Shown piece after piece: positions 9,401 through 18,896 of a stretch of DNA of 64,000 nucleotides (positions within the stretch are counted from its first letter, which is position 1; the number at the start of each line of letters is the position of its first letter). The stretch comes from Portibacter lacus (lineage in GTDB: Bacteria; Bacteroidota; Bacteroidia; Chitinophagales; Saprospiraceae): NCBI RefSeq assembly GCF_021533215.1, contig NZ_JAJNKA010000004.1, positions 186,001-250,000 of the forward strand. Direction: 5' to 3'. The notes beneath the pieces are model-generated. The model did no database searches. It had not been told where the DNA came from and saw nothing but the letters and a program-made list of their open reading frames with translations. The translations under genes were made by a program, and so were the position numbers.

Positions 9401-9477
9401 TCCTCAAATATTATGACGTAAATTAAAACATTATTATTCTACTTTACCTAGTTTAAGTGCAATTAAATTCCAATTTG

Positions 9478-10188
9478 TCATGCAAGGTTTGTATAAACGG
9501 CTTGCACATCTTCATCTTCCTCTATTTTGTCAATTAACTTTTCTATGTCTACCATTTGCTCGTCTGTGAAATCAGTTGGAGAATTTGGTAACCTTTGTAA
9601 ATTAGCTGTTACAATTTCTATACCTAATTTTTCAAAACCTTCATTTAAGTTACCAAAATTAGTATAATCCGCATACGCATAAACCGTTTCTTCATCCACT
9701 TCGAATCGCTCTAAGCCATAATCAATCAGCTCTAATTCCAACTCTTCTAAATCCATATCTTCTTTTTTCGTAAATTCTATAACTGCTTTACGATCAAACA
9801 AAAACTCTAGACTTCCCATTGGCACCATTGTTCCTCCTGATTTATTAAAATAAGATTTCACATTGGCAACTGTTCTGGTCGTGTTATCCGTGGCGCATTC
9901 TACAAAGATTAAGACACCATGCGGGCCTTTTCCTTCGTAATTTACTTCTACATAGTCTTCGGCATCTTTCCCTGACGCTCTTTTTATGGCATTATCAATG
10001 TTGTCCTTAGGCATGTTAGCTGCCTTAGCATTCTGAATAGCCAACCTTAGTGAAGAATTCATGTCTGGATCTGGTCCGCCCTCCTTAGCTGCTACCGTAA
10101 TTGATCTCCCCAGTTTTGGAAAAATTTTAGACATCTTAGCCCATCTTTTCTCTTTTGCTGCTCTTCTATATTCAAATGCTCTTCCCAT
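9478..10188 (-). CDS. yebC: YebC/PmpR-family protein (TACO1-type)
   Basis: A cytoplasmic 236-residue protein of the YebC/PmpR/TACO1 family, members of which are described as transcriptional regulators and, more recently, as ribosome-associated factors helping translation through difficult stretches. The diagnostic start [20 protein letters not shown], the [14 protein letters not shown] segment, the [16 protein letters not shown] helix and the GxGPxGV motif are all present, and the length is usual. It is a single gene, convergent with the GH2 homologue and divergent from the oligopeptidase. No unusual features were seen. Confidence 0.95.
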   Translation of the reverse strand: MGRAFEYRRAAKEKRWAKMSKIFPKLGRSITVAAKEGGPDPDMNSSLRLAIQNAKAANMPKDNIDNAIKRASGKDAEDYVEVNYEGKGPHGVLIFVECATDNTTRTVANVKSYFNKSGGTMVPMGSLEFLFDRKAVIEFTKKEDMDLEELELELIDYGLERFEVDEETVYAYADYTNFGNLNEGFEKLGIEIVTANLQRLPNSPTDFTDEQMVDIEKLIDKIEEDEDVQAVYTNLA

Positions 10189-10257
10189 ATTATATATTAA
10201 TTTGGCGCCAAAATAAGGATTTTCGACGAACGAATTAAATTCCTATTTACCTTTTCA

Positions 10258-10265
10258 TACATTTG
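10258..10265 (+). promoter_or_regulatory. Bacteroidota -7 promoter element TACATTTG
   Basis: An exact TAnnTTTG match ending 19 bases before the ATG of the prolyl oligopeptidase gene, within the 96-bp divergent intergenic region shared with yebC. Confidence 0.5.
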
Positions 10266-10284
10266 AGTACTAAACCTCCCAGTT

Positions 10285-12441
10285 ATGAATAAATTTCTCC
10301 TAATATTTCTTATTCCTATCCTTCTTTCTAATTGTGTTCAGAAAGAAGAAAATTCAAAAATTGAAAAATTGACATACCCAACAACAAGCAAAGTAGACAC
10401 CATAGACAATTATTTCGGGACAGAAGTAAATGATCCATTTAGATGGTTAGAAGATGACATGAGCGATGAAACTAAGGCTTGGGTTAAAGAACAAAATAAC
10501 GTTACTTATGATTTTCTAAATCACATACCATACAGAAACGATTTAAAAAGCAGGTTGGAAAAATTGTGGAATTACGAAAAAATAAGTGCCCCTTTCAAGG
10601 AAGGAGACTATACCTATTACTACAAAAATGATGGCTTACAGAATCAATATGTAATCTATCGAAAAAAAGGTGAAGATGGTGATGATGAAATCTTTCTTGA
10701 TCCAAATGAATTCAGTGATGATGGAACAGTTTCCTTAGGCGGACTTTCCTTTTCTAAAAATGGGAAAATAGCTGCCTATTCTATTTCTGAAGGTGGCAGT
10801 GACTGGAGAAAGATCTTGATTATGGATGCTGAAACGAAGCAAATTGTCGAGGATACCTTAATTGATGTCAAATTCAGTGGGTTATCTTGGAAACTCAACG
10901 AAGGTTTCTTCTATTCTAGTTACGACAAGCCCAAAGGGAGCGAGCTTTCTGCTAAAACAGATCAACACAAATTATACTATCATAAACTAGGCACACCTCA
11001 GTCTGAGGACGAGTTAATTTTCGGTGGAAATGAAGCGGAGAAGCATCGATATGTAGGTGGATATGTTTCTGATGATGGCAAGTATTTATTTATTTCTGCA
11101 AGTGTTTCTACTTCTGGAAACAAGTTGTTCCTAAAGGACTTAACAAATCCTGGGAGTAAAATAGTGACTTTACAAGGAGACACAGATTCAGACTCCTATG
11201 TTATTGAAAATGAGGGCGAAAAGTTATTTATTGTAACCAATAAAAATGCACCAAATCAAAAAATTGTTACAGTGGATGCAGGTGACCCAGCACAAGAGAA
11301 TTGGGTAGACTTTATTCCAGAGACTGAAAATGTTCTAAGCCCTTCGATAGGAGGAGGATATTTTTTCACGAATTATATGGTCGATGCTGTTTCACAAGTT
11401 AAACAATATGATTATTCAGGAAAGCTCATTCGAGAAATTGAATTACCAGGAGTAGGAAGTGCTGGAGGTTTCGGTGGAAAAAAGGAGAATAAAACCTTGT
11501 ATTTTTCTTTTTCAAACTATAAAACACCTGGAACCATTTACACTTTCGATCCTAGCTCTGGAGATTCTGAAGTCTATAAAAAACCAGATATTGCTTTTAA
11601 TCCTGACGATTATGAAAGTAACCAAGTTTTTTATGAATCTAAGGATGGGACTAAAATTCCGATGATCATTACGTACAGAAAAGGTCTCAAGCTTGATGGT
11701 AAAAACCCAACCATTCTTTATGGTTATGGCGGATTCAATATCAGCCTTACACCCTCATTCAGCATTACGAATGCGGTATGGATGGAACAAGGTGGTATCT
11801 ATGCCGTCCCTAACTTAAGAGGTGGAGGTGAATATGGTAAAGAATGGCACGATGCGGGTACTCAGATGAAAAAGCAAAATGTTTTCGATGATTTTATAGC
11901 TGCGGCAGAATACTTAATTGAGGAAAAATATACCTCTCCAGACTATCTCGCTATCCGAGGTGGATCAAATGGTGGTTTACTAGTCGGAGCAACTATGACT
12001 CAGCGACCGGATTTAATGAAAGTTGCACTACCTGCAGTGGGCGTTTTAGATATGCTTCGATATCACACGTTTACTGCTGGAGCTGGTTGGGCATATGATT
12101 ATGGGACGGCAGAAGATAGCAAAGAAATGTTCGAATATTTAAAAGGCTATTCACCTGTTCATAATGTAAAAGAAGGTGTCGAGTATCCTGCCACACTTAT
12201 AACCACTGGAGATCACGATGACAGAGTTGTCCCAGCGCACAGTTTTAAGTTTGCAGCAGAATTACAGAGAAAACAAAGTGGAACCAATCCAACATTAATC
12301 CGAATAGAAACGGATGCAGGTCATGGAGCAGGAACCCCAGTTAGTAAAACGATAGAGCAATACGCTGATATTTTCGGATTTACGCTTTACAATATGGGTT
12401 TTCAAGAATTACCTACTGACCTTGAAAAAATTAAAGGATAG
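10285..12441 (+). CDS. Prolyl oligopeptidase family serine peptidase (S9A), lipoprotein
   Basis: A 718-residue peptidase cutting short peptides after proline. The N terminus carries a lipoprotein signal (lipobox LSNC, Cys near residue 17), so it is membrane anchored in the cell envelope rather than cytoplasmic. The middle (about residues 80-420) is the seven-bladed propeller that gates substrate size. The C-terminal alpha/beta hydrolase domain has GGSNGG with the nucleophile Ser561, a GDHDDRVVP motif with the catalytic Asp, and DAGHGAG with the catalytic His. The length matches the family. It is probably monocistronic with its own promoter. A role in peptide scavenging is likely. Confidence 0.95.
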   Translation: MNKFLLIFLIPILLSNCVQKEENSKIEKLTYPTTSKVDTIDNYFGTEVNDPFRWLEDDMSDETKAWVKEQNNVTYDFLNHIPYRNDLKSRLEKLWNYEKISAPFKEGDYTYYYKNDGLQNQYVIYRKKGEDGDDEIFLDPNEFSDDGTVSLGGLSFSKNGKIAAYSISEGGSDWRKILIMDAETKQIVEDTLIDVKFSGLSWKLNEGFFYSSYDKPKGSELSAKTDQHKLYYHKLGTPQSEDELIFGGNEAEKHRYVGGYVSDDGKYLFISASVSTSGNKLFLKDLTNPGSKIVTLQGDTDSDSYVIENEGEKLFIVTNKNAPNQKIVTVDAGDPAQENWVDFIPETENVLSPSIGGGYFFTNYMVDAVSQVKQYDYSGKLIREIELPGVGSAGGFGGKKENKTLYFSFSNYKTPGTIYTFDPSSGDSEVYKKPDIAFNPDDYESNQVFYESKDGTKIPMIITYRKGLKLDGKNPTILYGYGGFNISLTPSFSITNAVWMEQGGIYAVPNLRGGGEYGKEWHDAGTQMKKQNVFDDFIAAAEYLIEEKYTSPDYLAIRGGSNGGLLVGATMTQRPDLMKVALPAVGVLDMLRYHTFTAGAGWAYDYGTAEDSKEMFEYLKGYSPVHNVKEGVEYPATLITTGDHDDRVVPAHSFKFAAELQRKQSGTNPTLIRIETDAGHGAGTPVSKTIEQYADIFGFTLYNMGFQELPTDLEKIKG

Positions 12442-12647
12442 ATAAGAATCAACAATAATTTTCATACTTAGTATTCGATTCTTGGGACTTTTACTGCCAT
12501 TGAACAATATTCTGAAATTAAATTGAGCTCTGGTATTTGAAATCTTTATTGTCTTTGTCAAGGTATATCAAAAAATAATCGACCATATAGCCTTAATAAT
12601 TCCTATTTTGTTCGTTATAAACAAATATTATAAACTAAACAGACTTT

Positions 12648-13016
12648 ATGAATTTTATTAAATCATTTATTTTGATCCTATCGGTCATCACAATTTTCTC
12701 GTGCGACAAAGAATCCATCACACCTGAAATGGAAGAAGAAATGGAGGAGGAATGCAACTTGACTGATGTTACCTATAATGGTACCATTAAAAGTATACTT
12801 AGCGGATGTCAAGGTTCAAGCTGCCATGGCTCAGGTACGGGAAGAGAAATGACAAACTTCACTGAGGCAAAGGCGTACGCTCAGAATGGCCGGATACTTG
12901 GAGCGTTAAATAGAGACAACAATTTCTCTCCGATGCCTAAAAACGGATCTAAGCTTTCACAATGTAAGATCGATCAAGTAAGTGCATGGATAGATGCTGA
13001 TTATCCAGAGGGATAG
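12648..13016 (+). CDS. Small cytochrome c-like lipoprotein
   Basis: A 122-residue lipoprotein with lipobox FSC (IFSCDKES), followed by a Met/Glu-rich spacer and one small domain. The domain contains CQGSSCHGSG, a C-x4-CH motif with one residue more than the standard CxxCH haem site. Similar stretched motifs occur in small cytochrome-like domains of Bacteroidota, where the downstream MP segment (here SPMPKNGSKLS) would supply the axial Met. Covalent haem attachment is therefore plausible but not shown. The C terminus, ending CKIDQVSAWIDADYPEG, matches the usual last helix of these domains. The gene is isolated, so its electron partner is unknown. Confidence 0.7.
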   Translation: MNFIKSFILILSVITIFSCDKESITPEMEEEMEEECNLTDVTYNGTIKSILSGCQGSSCHGSGTGREMTNFTEAKAYAQNGRILGALNRDNNFSPMPKNGSKLSQCKIDQVSAWIDADYPEG

Positions 13017-13124
13017 AATTAAAATAGATGAGCAGTTGCCGAAAATCGGAATGGATCTTTGGCTTTAGGTTGAGAATAGACTTAATCACTGTATTTCTCT
13101 AAAACTATTATTCTTAGGGACCTT

Positions 13125-13250
13125 GGAATGCCGTCCGAGAGTAATAACCTATAGCTCTAATTGAATATTGATTTTACTCCAAGAATGGATTTAAACTTTA
13201 TTAAATCTAGAACTCCACAGGACCGTGGACTTCAGGTCGAGAGTATTAGA
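13125..13250. repeat. Degenerate copies of a dispersed hairpin element
   Basis: The 336-bp gap 13017-13352 has no supportable gene. It holds two weak relatives of the GGAGCTTGGACTTCAGTCCGAG hairpin that is tandemly repeated at 51381-51950: one near 13138 (GACCTTGGAATGCCGTCCGAG) and one near 13220 (GGACCGTGGACTTCAGGTCGAG). Similarity was judged by eye. Confidence 0.4.
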
Positions 13251-13352
13251 CGAAAACTTTAAATCTGAGTCTTTAGCTCAAGTGAAACTTGACTCCATCA
13301 TCTCTTATACAGCAAGTTTTTAACTGGGAAAACTCCAATAAAAACCTCTATA

Positions 13353-14273
13353 CTAATTTAAGTAGAATGATAATCCTTCGCTAGCTACATTAAAACCATT
13401 TAAATAGACCGACTTATAAGAAGTTGATTTCTTATCAATAAGCGGATTAGTATGATTCAAATGTGTAAAGTGAATCTTTGCCTTTTCTAATGCTGGAAGG
13501 TCTGAAAACTTCTTTATACTTTCCACAACAAAAGGATGAGGTATTTCTTTCATATTTCGATTAGAAATCTCCCCATCTTGGTAGAAAGTTCCATCGAGAA
13601 GCGCATAATCAACTTCCTTTAAGAGTGCAACAATATCTGTATCCCATTTTTCCCATTTATCGATATCAGGAATATAGAGGAGTGATTCTTTCTTAGAAGA
13701 GATAACAAAACCAACTGTTTCAGAATATTCATCACGGTGAGGAACAAGGATAGGTTTAATTCTTAGATTTTCAGAAAGGACAACCTCTTTATTATTATTC
13801 AATTTTTGAAGGTCAATGTTTTCTTGCTCTACTAATTGATCCCACGGTCCGTTCTTTTTAAGGAAATTAGTCATTTTAGGCATTGCATATACGGGAACAT
13901 TACCAGCATTGATCACTTCATGTCCCAATTGAGCTAAACCAAAATAGTGTCCAATATGAGCATGTGTAAGAAAAATCCCAGCAGGCAATTGACCATATTC
14001 AGAACCATAAGCAGATAACATTTTCAATTGATCCTTAAAATCAGGAGTACAATCAATCATATATATTTTTCCTGAAGAATTATCAACAATTCCAATACTA
14101 GAAACCATTTTCTTCTCTGGCATACCAGCGCAGCACTTTAGCTGACAATTGATTTGGGGATATCCTGCATCTTGCGCTATTCCTAAAATTACAACTTCAA
14201 TGTTTTGTGTATAGCAAAGACAAAAAGGTATAAAAATGGAAACAAAGATTAGGCAAAGTCGTTTTTTCATCAT
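13353..14273 (-). CDS. Exported PqqB-like metallo-beta-lactamase-fold hydrolase
   Basis: A 306-residue protein with a signal peptide (hydrophobic stretch then CYTQ, cleavage near residue 23). The mature part is a metallo-beta-lactamase fold close to PqqB: LGIAQDAGYPQINC near the N terminus, then a Cys pair (CQLKCC) and LTHAHIGHYFGL. The canonical HxHxDH metal motif appears as HAHIGH, with Gly in place of Asp. Later metal ligands are represented by VPHRDE and FTHLNHTNP. There are no other pqq genes nearby, and PqqB itself is cytoplasmic, so PQQ synthesis is unlikely. An exported hydrolase or oxidase of unknown substrate is the best reading. It is transcribed divergently from the DUF1573 gene. 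Confidence 0.8.
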   Translation of the reverse strand: MMKKRLCLIFVSIFIPFCLCYTQNIEVVILGIAQDAGYPQINCQLKCCAGMPEKKMVSSIGIVDNSSGKIYMIDCTPDFKDQLKMLSAYGSEYGQLPAGIFLTHAHIGHYFGLAQLGHEVINAGNVPVYAMPKMTNFLKKNGPWDQLVEQENIDLQKLNNNKEVVLSENLRIKPILVPHRDEYSETVGFVISSKKESLLYIPDIDKWEKWDTDIVALLKEVDYALLDGTFYQDGEISNRNMKEIPHPFVVESIKKFSDLPALEKAKIHFTHLNHTNPLIDKKSTSYKSVYLNGFNVASEGLSFYLN

Positions 14274-14507
14274 TAACTTAGTGTAAATAATTGCGCAATA
14301 TACAATAAAACCCTATTTTTAAGATAGCACTAAAACACATATTAATTTATAGATATATTCATATTGATCTATTTCAATAGATAAATAGAAAAAATCAATA
14401 ATATATATATTTATTTGTTAACCTTTTAGTAAAATAAAAGACCAAAATAAAGAGGGAAGAACATGAGGACACCATATTTTTTAGTGTCATTAATTAAGAA
14501 ATAGAAA

Positions 14508-14930
14508 ATGAAAGTAGCTTTTATAGTATTAACAATATTTTTTTCCAATCACATGTATGGCCAGAAATCGTTTGATTCAGAGGTAGTTACACCTGTAGAA
14601 ACGACAAGTTTTGAATTTGATAAGACATATGTTGACTTAGGAAAGGTAACCAAAGGAGAGAAAAAGATATTTAGTTACGAGATGAGAAATACAGGCAAAG
14701 ACAATATTGAGATAGATTATCTAGATTATTGTGCATGTACAGAGGTTGATTATCCAGAAAGAAAAATTTTAAAGCCAGGAGAGTCTATGGTTTTTAATGT
14801 AACTTTTGATTCGACAACTAAGGATGAGGAAGAGACGATTGAAATTGCCATGGAATTAAAAAATGTAGATCCGAAAAGCGGATTACGTTATTATTTAACA
14901 CTTGATTACCATTTTATAATTGTCAAATAA
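14508..14930 (+). CDS. DUF1573 domain exported protein
   Basis: A 140-residue protein with a signal peptide (cleavage after MYGQ, near residue 19). The mature part is a single Ig-like DUF1573 domain, with the typical FDKTYVDLGKVTKGEK strand, a Y-x-M-R-N-T-G-x-x-x-I-x-I core, a CACTEVDYP segment and KPGESMVFNVTFDS. Such domains are common in Bacteroidota envelope proteins and have no assigned activity. The Cys pair in CAC may be functional or disulfide-bonded. The gene precedes the dockerin-like and T9SS pair, but a promoter element lies between, so it is probably transcribed separately. Confidence 0.82.
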   Translation: MKVAFIVLTIFFSNHMYGQKSFDSEVVTPVETTSFEFDKTYVDLGKVTKGEKKIFSYEMRNTGKDNIEIDYLDYCACTEVDYPERKILKPGESMVFNVTFDSTTKDEEETIEIAMELKNVDPKSGLRYYLTLDYHFIIVK

Positions 14931-14983
14931 TAACTAACAACGACCATATACTCATTTTCATGGAATTTGGTCCATAATATTAT

Positions 14984-14991
14984 TATATTTG
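14984..14991 (+). promoter_or_regulatory. Bacteroidota -7 promoter element TATATTTG
   Basis: An exact TAnnTTTG match 30 bases before the ATG at 15022. An AAAAGGA sequence just upstream of the ATG may serve as ribosome binding site. Confidence 0.45.
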
Positions 14992-15021
14992 AAAAGAATT
15001 GTTTCACCCACTTAAAAGGAT

Positions 15022-16734
15022 ATGAAAAATAAATACAAATTATTAGGGTTGCTGGGGCTTCTGCCTTTCTTTGCAACTGCGCAATTAACAAATAACGGTG
15101 CCTCCATTATTATAGAGGAAGGTGCGACTTTGGTTGTGGAAGGAGACATAGATAATATGGCCTCTAGTACCATTACAAATTCTGGGACCATCGAGGTTAA
15201 AGGAAATTTTGTAAATGATGGAACATTAACCTCTGTTGCAACGAATTCTGATATTATCTTCAGTGGGGATGCTGCACAAAGCTTTGATGCTAATGGAGCG
15301 ACGGTGAGGAAGGTGACGGTAACAAATACTGATGCAGATGTATCATTAACTGCGACAGGATTAGGAATAACGAATGAACTTGTATTCGAAACTGGTTCTG
15401 CAAATCTAGATATTGCTGGTCAAGATTTAACTTTAGGAGCTGGAGCAATAGTTACAAGAGGTGCAAGCGATGGTTATATTAAAGCGGATGGAGCTGGACA
15501 AGTTGTAAAGACTTATGATGCTTTAGAATCTTTCGTATTCCCTATAGGTGATGCCAATGGTTATACACCATTAGAAGCAGAAGTTACAGCTGGAACAGTT
15601 GGAACTTCAACAATCTCTGTAAATTTAAAAGATGCAATACATCCTGCACTACCACAAGATGCTAGTAATCCAAACAGAAATGCAACAGAATACTTAACTA
15701 AGTATTGGGATGTAGATCAATCTGGATTTGGTGGATCTTTCAGTGCTGATATAACAGGTACATATGATGATACCAATGATAAAGTCTTGGGTGGAGGAGC
15801 TGAATCATTAATTAAAGCTGCTTTATATGATGGTGTAAACTGGACATATGAAGATGTAGATAATACAGGTAGTGATCAAGTGGCAGCAACTATAACTGAT
15901 TCAAGAGAACTGACTGGAAGTAATACGTTTGGTAAGAGTATGGTTTCAGTAATTTTAGGTGGAGCTTATGATGATGCTTCTAATTTAATGAGAACTGACC
16001 TTAATGGAGGTTCTGGTGGAATATTAGCTACTCAAGCCCTAACATCACCATATGGAACAGGAGAAACGGTAACAGCTGGATTTTTTGATACACATGCTAC
16101 AGTAGTTGATTGGGTTCTAGTAGAACTAAGAGATGTTTCTGATGATGAAACTGTAATTGCTTCAAGAAGTGCATTTGTATTAAATGATGGAAGTCTAATG
16201 GACTTTTCAGGAACCGACAATGATGTCTTATACTTTAAGAATGCATCTGCAAGTACATACGTTTCTATCAAACATAGAAATCACTTAGGTATAATGCTAA
16301 ATAATACAACTCCACTATTGTCTACAATTGGTGATATAGATTTTACTGCTTTAGCAGCAAATACATTTGGTACTCATGCACAACAAAGTTTTGATGCTAA
16401 AATGATGATGTGGGGAGGAGATGTAGATGGCAATGGTATAATATATAGTAATAATTCACCTTCAGATGCAAATTCAGTAACTTCAATTGTTCTTTCCCAT
16501 CCAGGTAATACCGGTTTCTTTGGAAGTGGCCCTATTGATTCTTACTTAGGTGTTAGTAATGTCTACAGTCCTGGAGATATCAATTTTGATGGTAGTGTAC
16601 TTGCAAATGCCTCTCCTTCTGATTCATCTATTCCTGCAAACTCTGTTCTTTCCCATCCAGGAAATACAGGCTTTTTCGGAAGTGGACCTGTCGATAGTTA
16701 TTTATTACTTATTGAACAATTACCAGAAAACTAA
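15022..16734 (+). CDS. Exported protein with duplicated dockerin-like Ca-binding repeats
   Basis: A 570-residue exported protein (signal peptide, cleavage after FATAQ near residue 21). Residues about 25-150 look like a right-handed beta-solenoid of short repeated strands (EEGATLVVEGDI, NSGTIEVKGNFVNDGTL), the type seen in adhesin-like surface proteins. The C terminus (about 465-570) has two related units, each beginning with a dockerin/EF-hand-like loop, GDVDGNGIIYS and GDINFDGSVLA, and each carrying SHPGNTGFFGSGP followed by DSYL. These calcium-loop units are established in dockerin-type domains, but no cohesin is seen here. No T9SS sorting domain is obvious. The next gene, 10 bp downstream, is a T9SS protein, so the two are probably co-transcribed and may form a surface complex; that is inference. 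Confidence 0.78.
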   Translation: MKNKYKLLGLLGLLPFFATAQLTNNGASIIIEEGATLVVEGDIDNMASSTITNSGTIEVKGNFVNDGTLTSVATNSDIIFSGDAAQSFDANGATVRKVTVTNTDADVSLTATGLGITNELVFETGSANLDIAGQDLTLGAGAIVTRGASDGYIKADGAGQVVKTYDALESFVFPIGDANGYTPLEAEVTAGTVGTSTISVNLKDAIHPALPQDASNPNRNATEYLTKYWDVDQSGFGGSFSADITGTYDDTNDKVLGGGAESLIKAALYDGVNWTYEDVDNTGSDQVAATITDSRELTGSNTFGKSMVSVILGGAYDDASNLMRTDLNGGSGGILATQALTSPYGTGETVTAGFFDTHATVVDWVLVELRDVSDDETVIASRSAFVLNDGSLMDFSGTDNDVLYFKNASASTYVSIKHRNHLGIMLNNTTPLLSTIGDIDFTALAANTFGTHAQQSFDAKMMMWGGDVDGNGIIYSNNSPSDANSVTSIVLSHPGNTGFFGSGPIDSYLGVSNVYSPGDINFDGSVLANASPSDSSIPANSVLSHPGNTGFFGSGPVDSYLLLIEQLPEN

Positions 16735-16744
16735 ATTAAAAAAA

Positions 16745-17875
16745 ATGAAATATATATATACACTTCTACTTATGATTGCGACTTTACAATTAGGTATGTC
16801 GCAAAGAATTATGATTACAATAGAAAACTTAGGTGAAATTGAGACTGGATTCCAAAGTATATTAGTGAGTTATACAGCTGTTGAAGGGGCATTTATCGCT
16901 GATGATGGCTCTGATGATTGGGGAAGCCAAACAATCACGTTCGGGTGGTCACAATCATCAGGTGTTAAAGCAGAACAACCTAACTCAAATATTCAATTTG
17001 TGCCTGGAAACTCATTTCCATTTAAAGACAGATTCACGAATTCTGCTAATATTATAACTTATACTTTAGACCAAGTTGGTGGTACAGATAATGGTAATGT
17101 TTATATGACTCTATCTGCACCTGAAACGGCAGATATTCCAATAGCACTTGGTGTCAAAATAGATATCTTTACATTAAAATTACCAATTGATATAAAAGAG
17201 CAGGCTGTTTTCAGAGCTGGGGAAGATTTTTTCCTTAATACTTCAGATCTTGGCCTTAGCTTTGGTACTACACCAAATATATCAAATATCATCCTTGGCA
17301 ATTCTTGGGACTTGGGAGAAGCTGGAGCTTTTCTTCCAGTGGAATTTTCTTTTTTTACTGCAGTCAAAAATAATTCGAACTCAATACTTAAATGGGAAAC
17401 TGAACTAGAAATCAACAACGACTTTTTTAATGTTGAGCGTTCAGCTGATGGAAAATCATTTTCTACGATCGGTAAAGTGTTAGGAAACGGAACAACTACA
17501 GAGACTCAAAATTATGAGTTTATTGATAGAACACCAGTTGCTGGTTTAAACTACTACAGACTTAAGCAAGTTGACTTTAATGGTGACTATGAATATTCTA
17601 AAGTAGAAACTGTGGATTTTAGAACTGGGAATGAAGGAGATATTAAAGTCTTCCCTAATCCTACAGTTGATTATGTGAATATACATTTAGATAGAACGTA
17701 TGAAGGAGTTAAAATTACTAACCAATTGGGGCAGTTAATTGAAAACCTTCCTGCTTCTTCTTTTGAGAATAACTACATTAAACTTAATGTAGCTGGTTAT
17801 ACTCCTGGAGTATACTACATCGAAGCAAAATTAAACCACGAAGTTGTGAACAAACAATTCGTAAAATTGAAATAG
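16745..17875 (+). CDS. T9SS-sorted surface protein
   Basis: A 376-residue protein starting at ATG 16745, chosen because it gives a signal peptide (cleavage after GMSQ near residue 20) and sits 10 bp after the previous stop. The first half is unrecognised. Residues about 205-290 form the Ig-like module that often precedes sorting domains (LKWETELEINNDFFNVERSAD). The last 75 residues are a type A T9SS C-terminal domain, with VFPNPTVDYVNI, a G-x-L-I-x-N turn, AGYTPGVYYIEA and terminal KQFVKLK. It is therefore expected on the cell surface or released. The function of the N-terminal domain is unknown; its partner is likely the upstream dockerin-like protein. Confidence 0.85.
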   Translation: MKYIYTLLLMIATLQLGMSQRIMITIENLGEIETGFQSILVSYTAVEGAFIADDGSDDWGSQTITFGWSQSSGVKAEQPNSNIQFVPGNSFPFKDRFTNSANIITYTLDQVGGTDNGNVYMTLSAPETADIPIALGVKIDIFTLKLPIDIKEQAVFRAGEDFFLNTSDLGLSFGTTPNISNIILGNSWDLGEAGAFLPVEFSFFTAVKNNSNSILKWETELEINNDFFNVERSADGKSFSTIGKVLGNGTTTETQNYEFIDRTPVAGLNYYRLKQVDFNGDYEYSKVETVDFRTGNEGDIKVFPNPTVDYVNIHLDRTYEGVKITNQLGQLIENLPASSFENNYIKLNVAGYTPGVYYIEAKLNHEVVNKQFVKLK

Positions 17876-17909
17876 TAGAAAGTTAAAATAGTATTTATTA
17901 GTATAATGA

Positions 17910-17944
17910 AAGGCTTCTCACTCGAGAAGCCTTTTGTTTTTTTA
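17910..17944 (+). terminator. Strong intrinsic terminator
   Basis: A perfect ten-base stem, AAGGCTTCTC (17910-17919) with GAGAAGCCTT (17924-17933), and an ACTC loop is followed by a T-rich run (TTTTGTTTTTTT). It ends the dockerin-like/T9SS operon and separates it from the RAYT repeat array. Confidence 0.9.
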
Positions 17945-17948
17945 GCCA

Positions 17949-18197
17949 TCCTCACTTCGACAGACGTGTCGCTTTTTAAGCAAGGATATGCGCGTGGCAA
18001 GAAAGTGATGCGTCTTTCTACAAAAAATGCAAAGGCTTTTCTCCTCCCCACTCCATCTGCACTTAAAAAGCATCACATTAATACTTGCTTCGACGTGTCG
18101 CTTTTTAAGCTGAGCAACGCGCGTTAAGCAGAAAAGTGATGCGTCTTTTACAAAAATGCAACGCCCTCTTTCTCCCCTAAAAAGCATCACATTAACC
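17949..18197. repeat. REP-like palindromic repeat array, left side of RAYT gene
   Basis: Two complete or nearly complete units and one partial unit of the repeat that also lies on the other side of the transposase gene. Landmarks per unit are GCATCACATTAA, a CGACGTGTCG palindrome, GCTTTTTAAG (inverted partner of CTTAAAAAGC), and GTGATGCGTC (inverted partner of GCATCAC). GCATCAC occurs at about 18070 and 18184. Open reading frames across this region are products of the repeat and are not called as genes. Confidence 0.85.
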
Positions 18198-18842
18198 TTA
18201 ACTCGAAAACAGAATCTTACCATTTTCTTCCGTTTCCATAAATTGTACAAATTCTGCTTTACCCCCAAACAAACTAATTACATCATCAAAGACAAGCCAA
18301 TTAACTTCGTTAATAATTCCTAAAAAACTATTCCATTGATGATCCCTGAAATCTGACACAATATTATGCTTTCTTGCATTATGAATAATATAATAATGCC
18401 AATACATTAGTCTGCTATCATTGTAAACTAACGATCTTTTAAATGACCTAGCAAAGAGATTTCCATTTCTCTTATATATTTTATTAAAACCTTTGGAATA
18501 AGAAGTAAAGAATTTTAGAAATTGGTTAACTATAAGATCATTAATCAGATCATTCTTATCTTTTTGAAGCAGAAATCTTTGTTGAGTTTTAGTAATCTTT
18601 ATATTAGGTATCCGCTTAATGTTTTCAATAATCTCATCAATAGATCTCACTTTAATTAGTAAATGAAAATGATTTGGCAGTAAACTGTAAGCGTAAAATT
18701 TGACATAGTCTTTTAAGAAATAATTCAAACGATTCAGAAAATATCGTCTATTTTCTGAATTCCTAAATAGTAGTTCCTTGTTATTAGTTCTATTGTAAAT
18801 ATGATAATCTCTTCGAGGTTCAAATCTAGCAAGCGTATTCAT
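18198..18842 (-). CDS. REP-associated tyrosine transposase (RAYT, Y1/HUH family)
   Basis: A 214-residue IS200-like Y1 transposase. The N terminus has the family pattern YHIYNRTNNKELLFRN, then YFLNRLNYFL, and the HUH metal motif as HFH in LLPNHFHLLIKV (about residue 57). The downstream helix SKGFNKIYKRNGNLFARSFKRS carries the likely nucleophile Tyr and the G-x-L-F signature common to REP-associated transposases. It lacks a TnpB partner. The gene is bounded on both sides by arrays of the same palindromic 129-bp repeat, and its stop codon lies at the edge of the left array. This is the expected layout of a RAYT that acts on REP/BIME elements as single-stranded DNA. It reads through intact. Confidence 0.88.
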   Translation of the reverse strand: MNTLARFEPRRDYHIYNRTNNKELLFRNSENRRYFLNRLNYFLKDYVKFYAYSLLPNHFHLLIKVRSIDEIIENIKRIPNIKITKTQQRFLLQKDKNDLINDLIVNQFLKFFTSYSKGFNKIYKRNGNLFARSFKRSLVYNDSRLMYWHYYIIHNARKHNIVSDFRDHQWNSFLGIINEVNWLVFDDVISLFGGKAEFVQFMETEENGKILFSS

Positions 18843-18896
18843 TAATTTCAGTATTTCTACTGATTAATAAATTATCCTTTATGATTATTAACTTTA

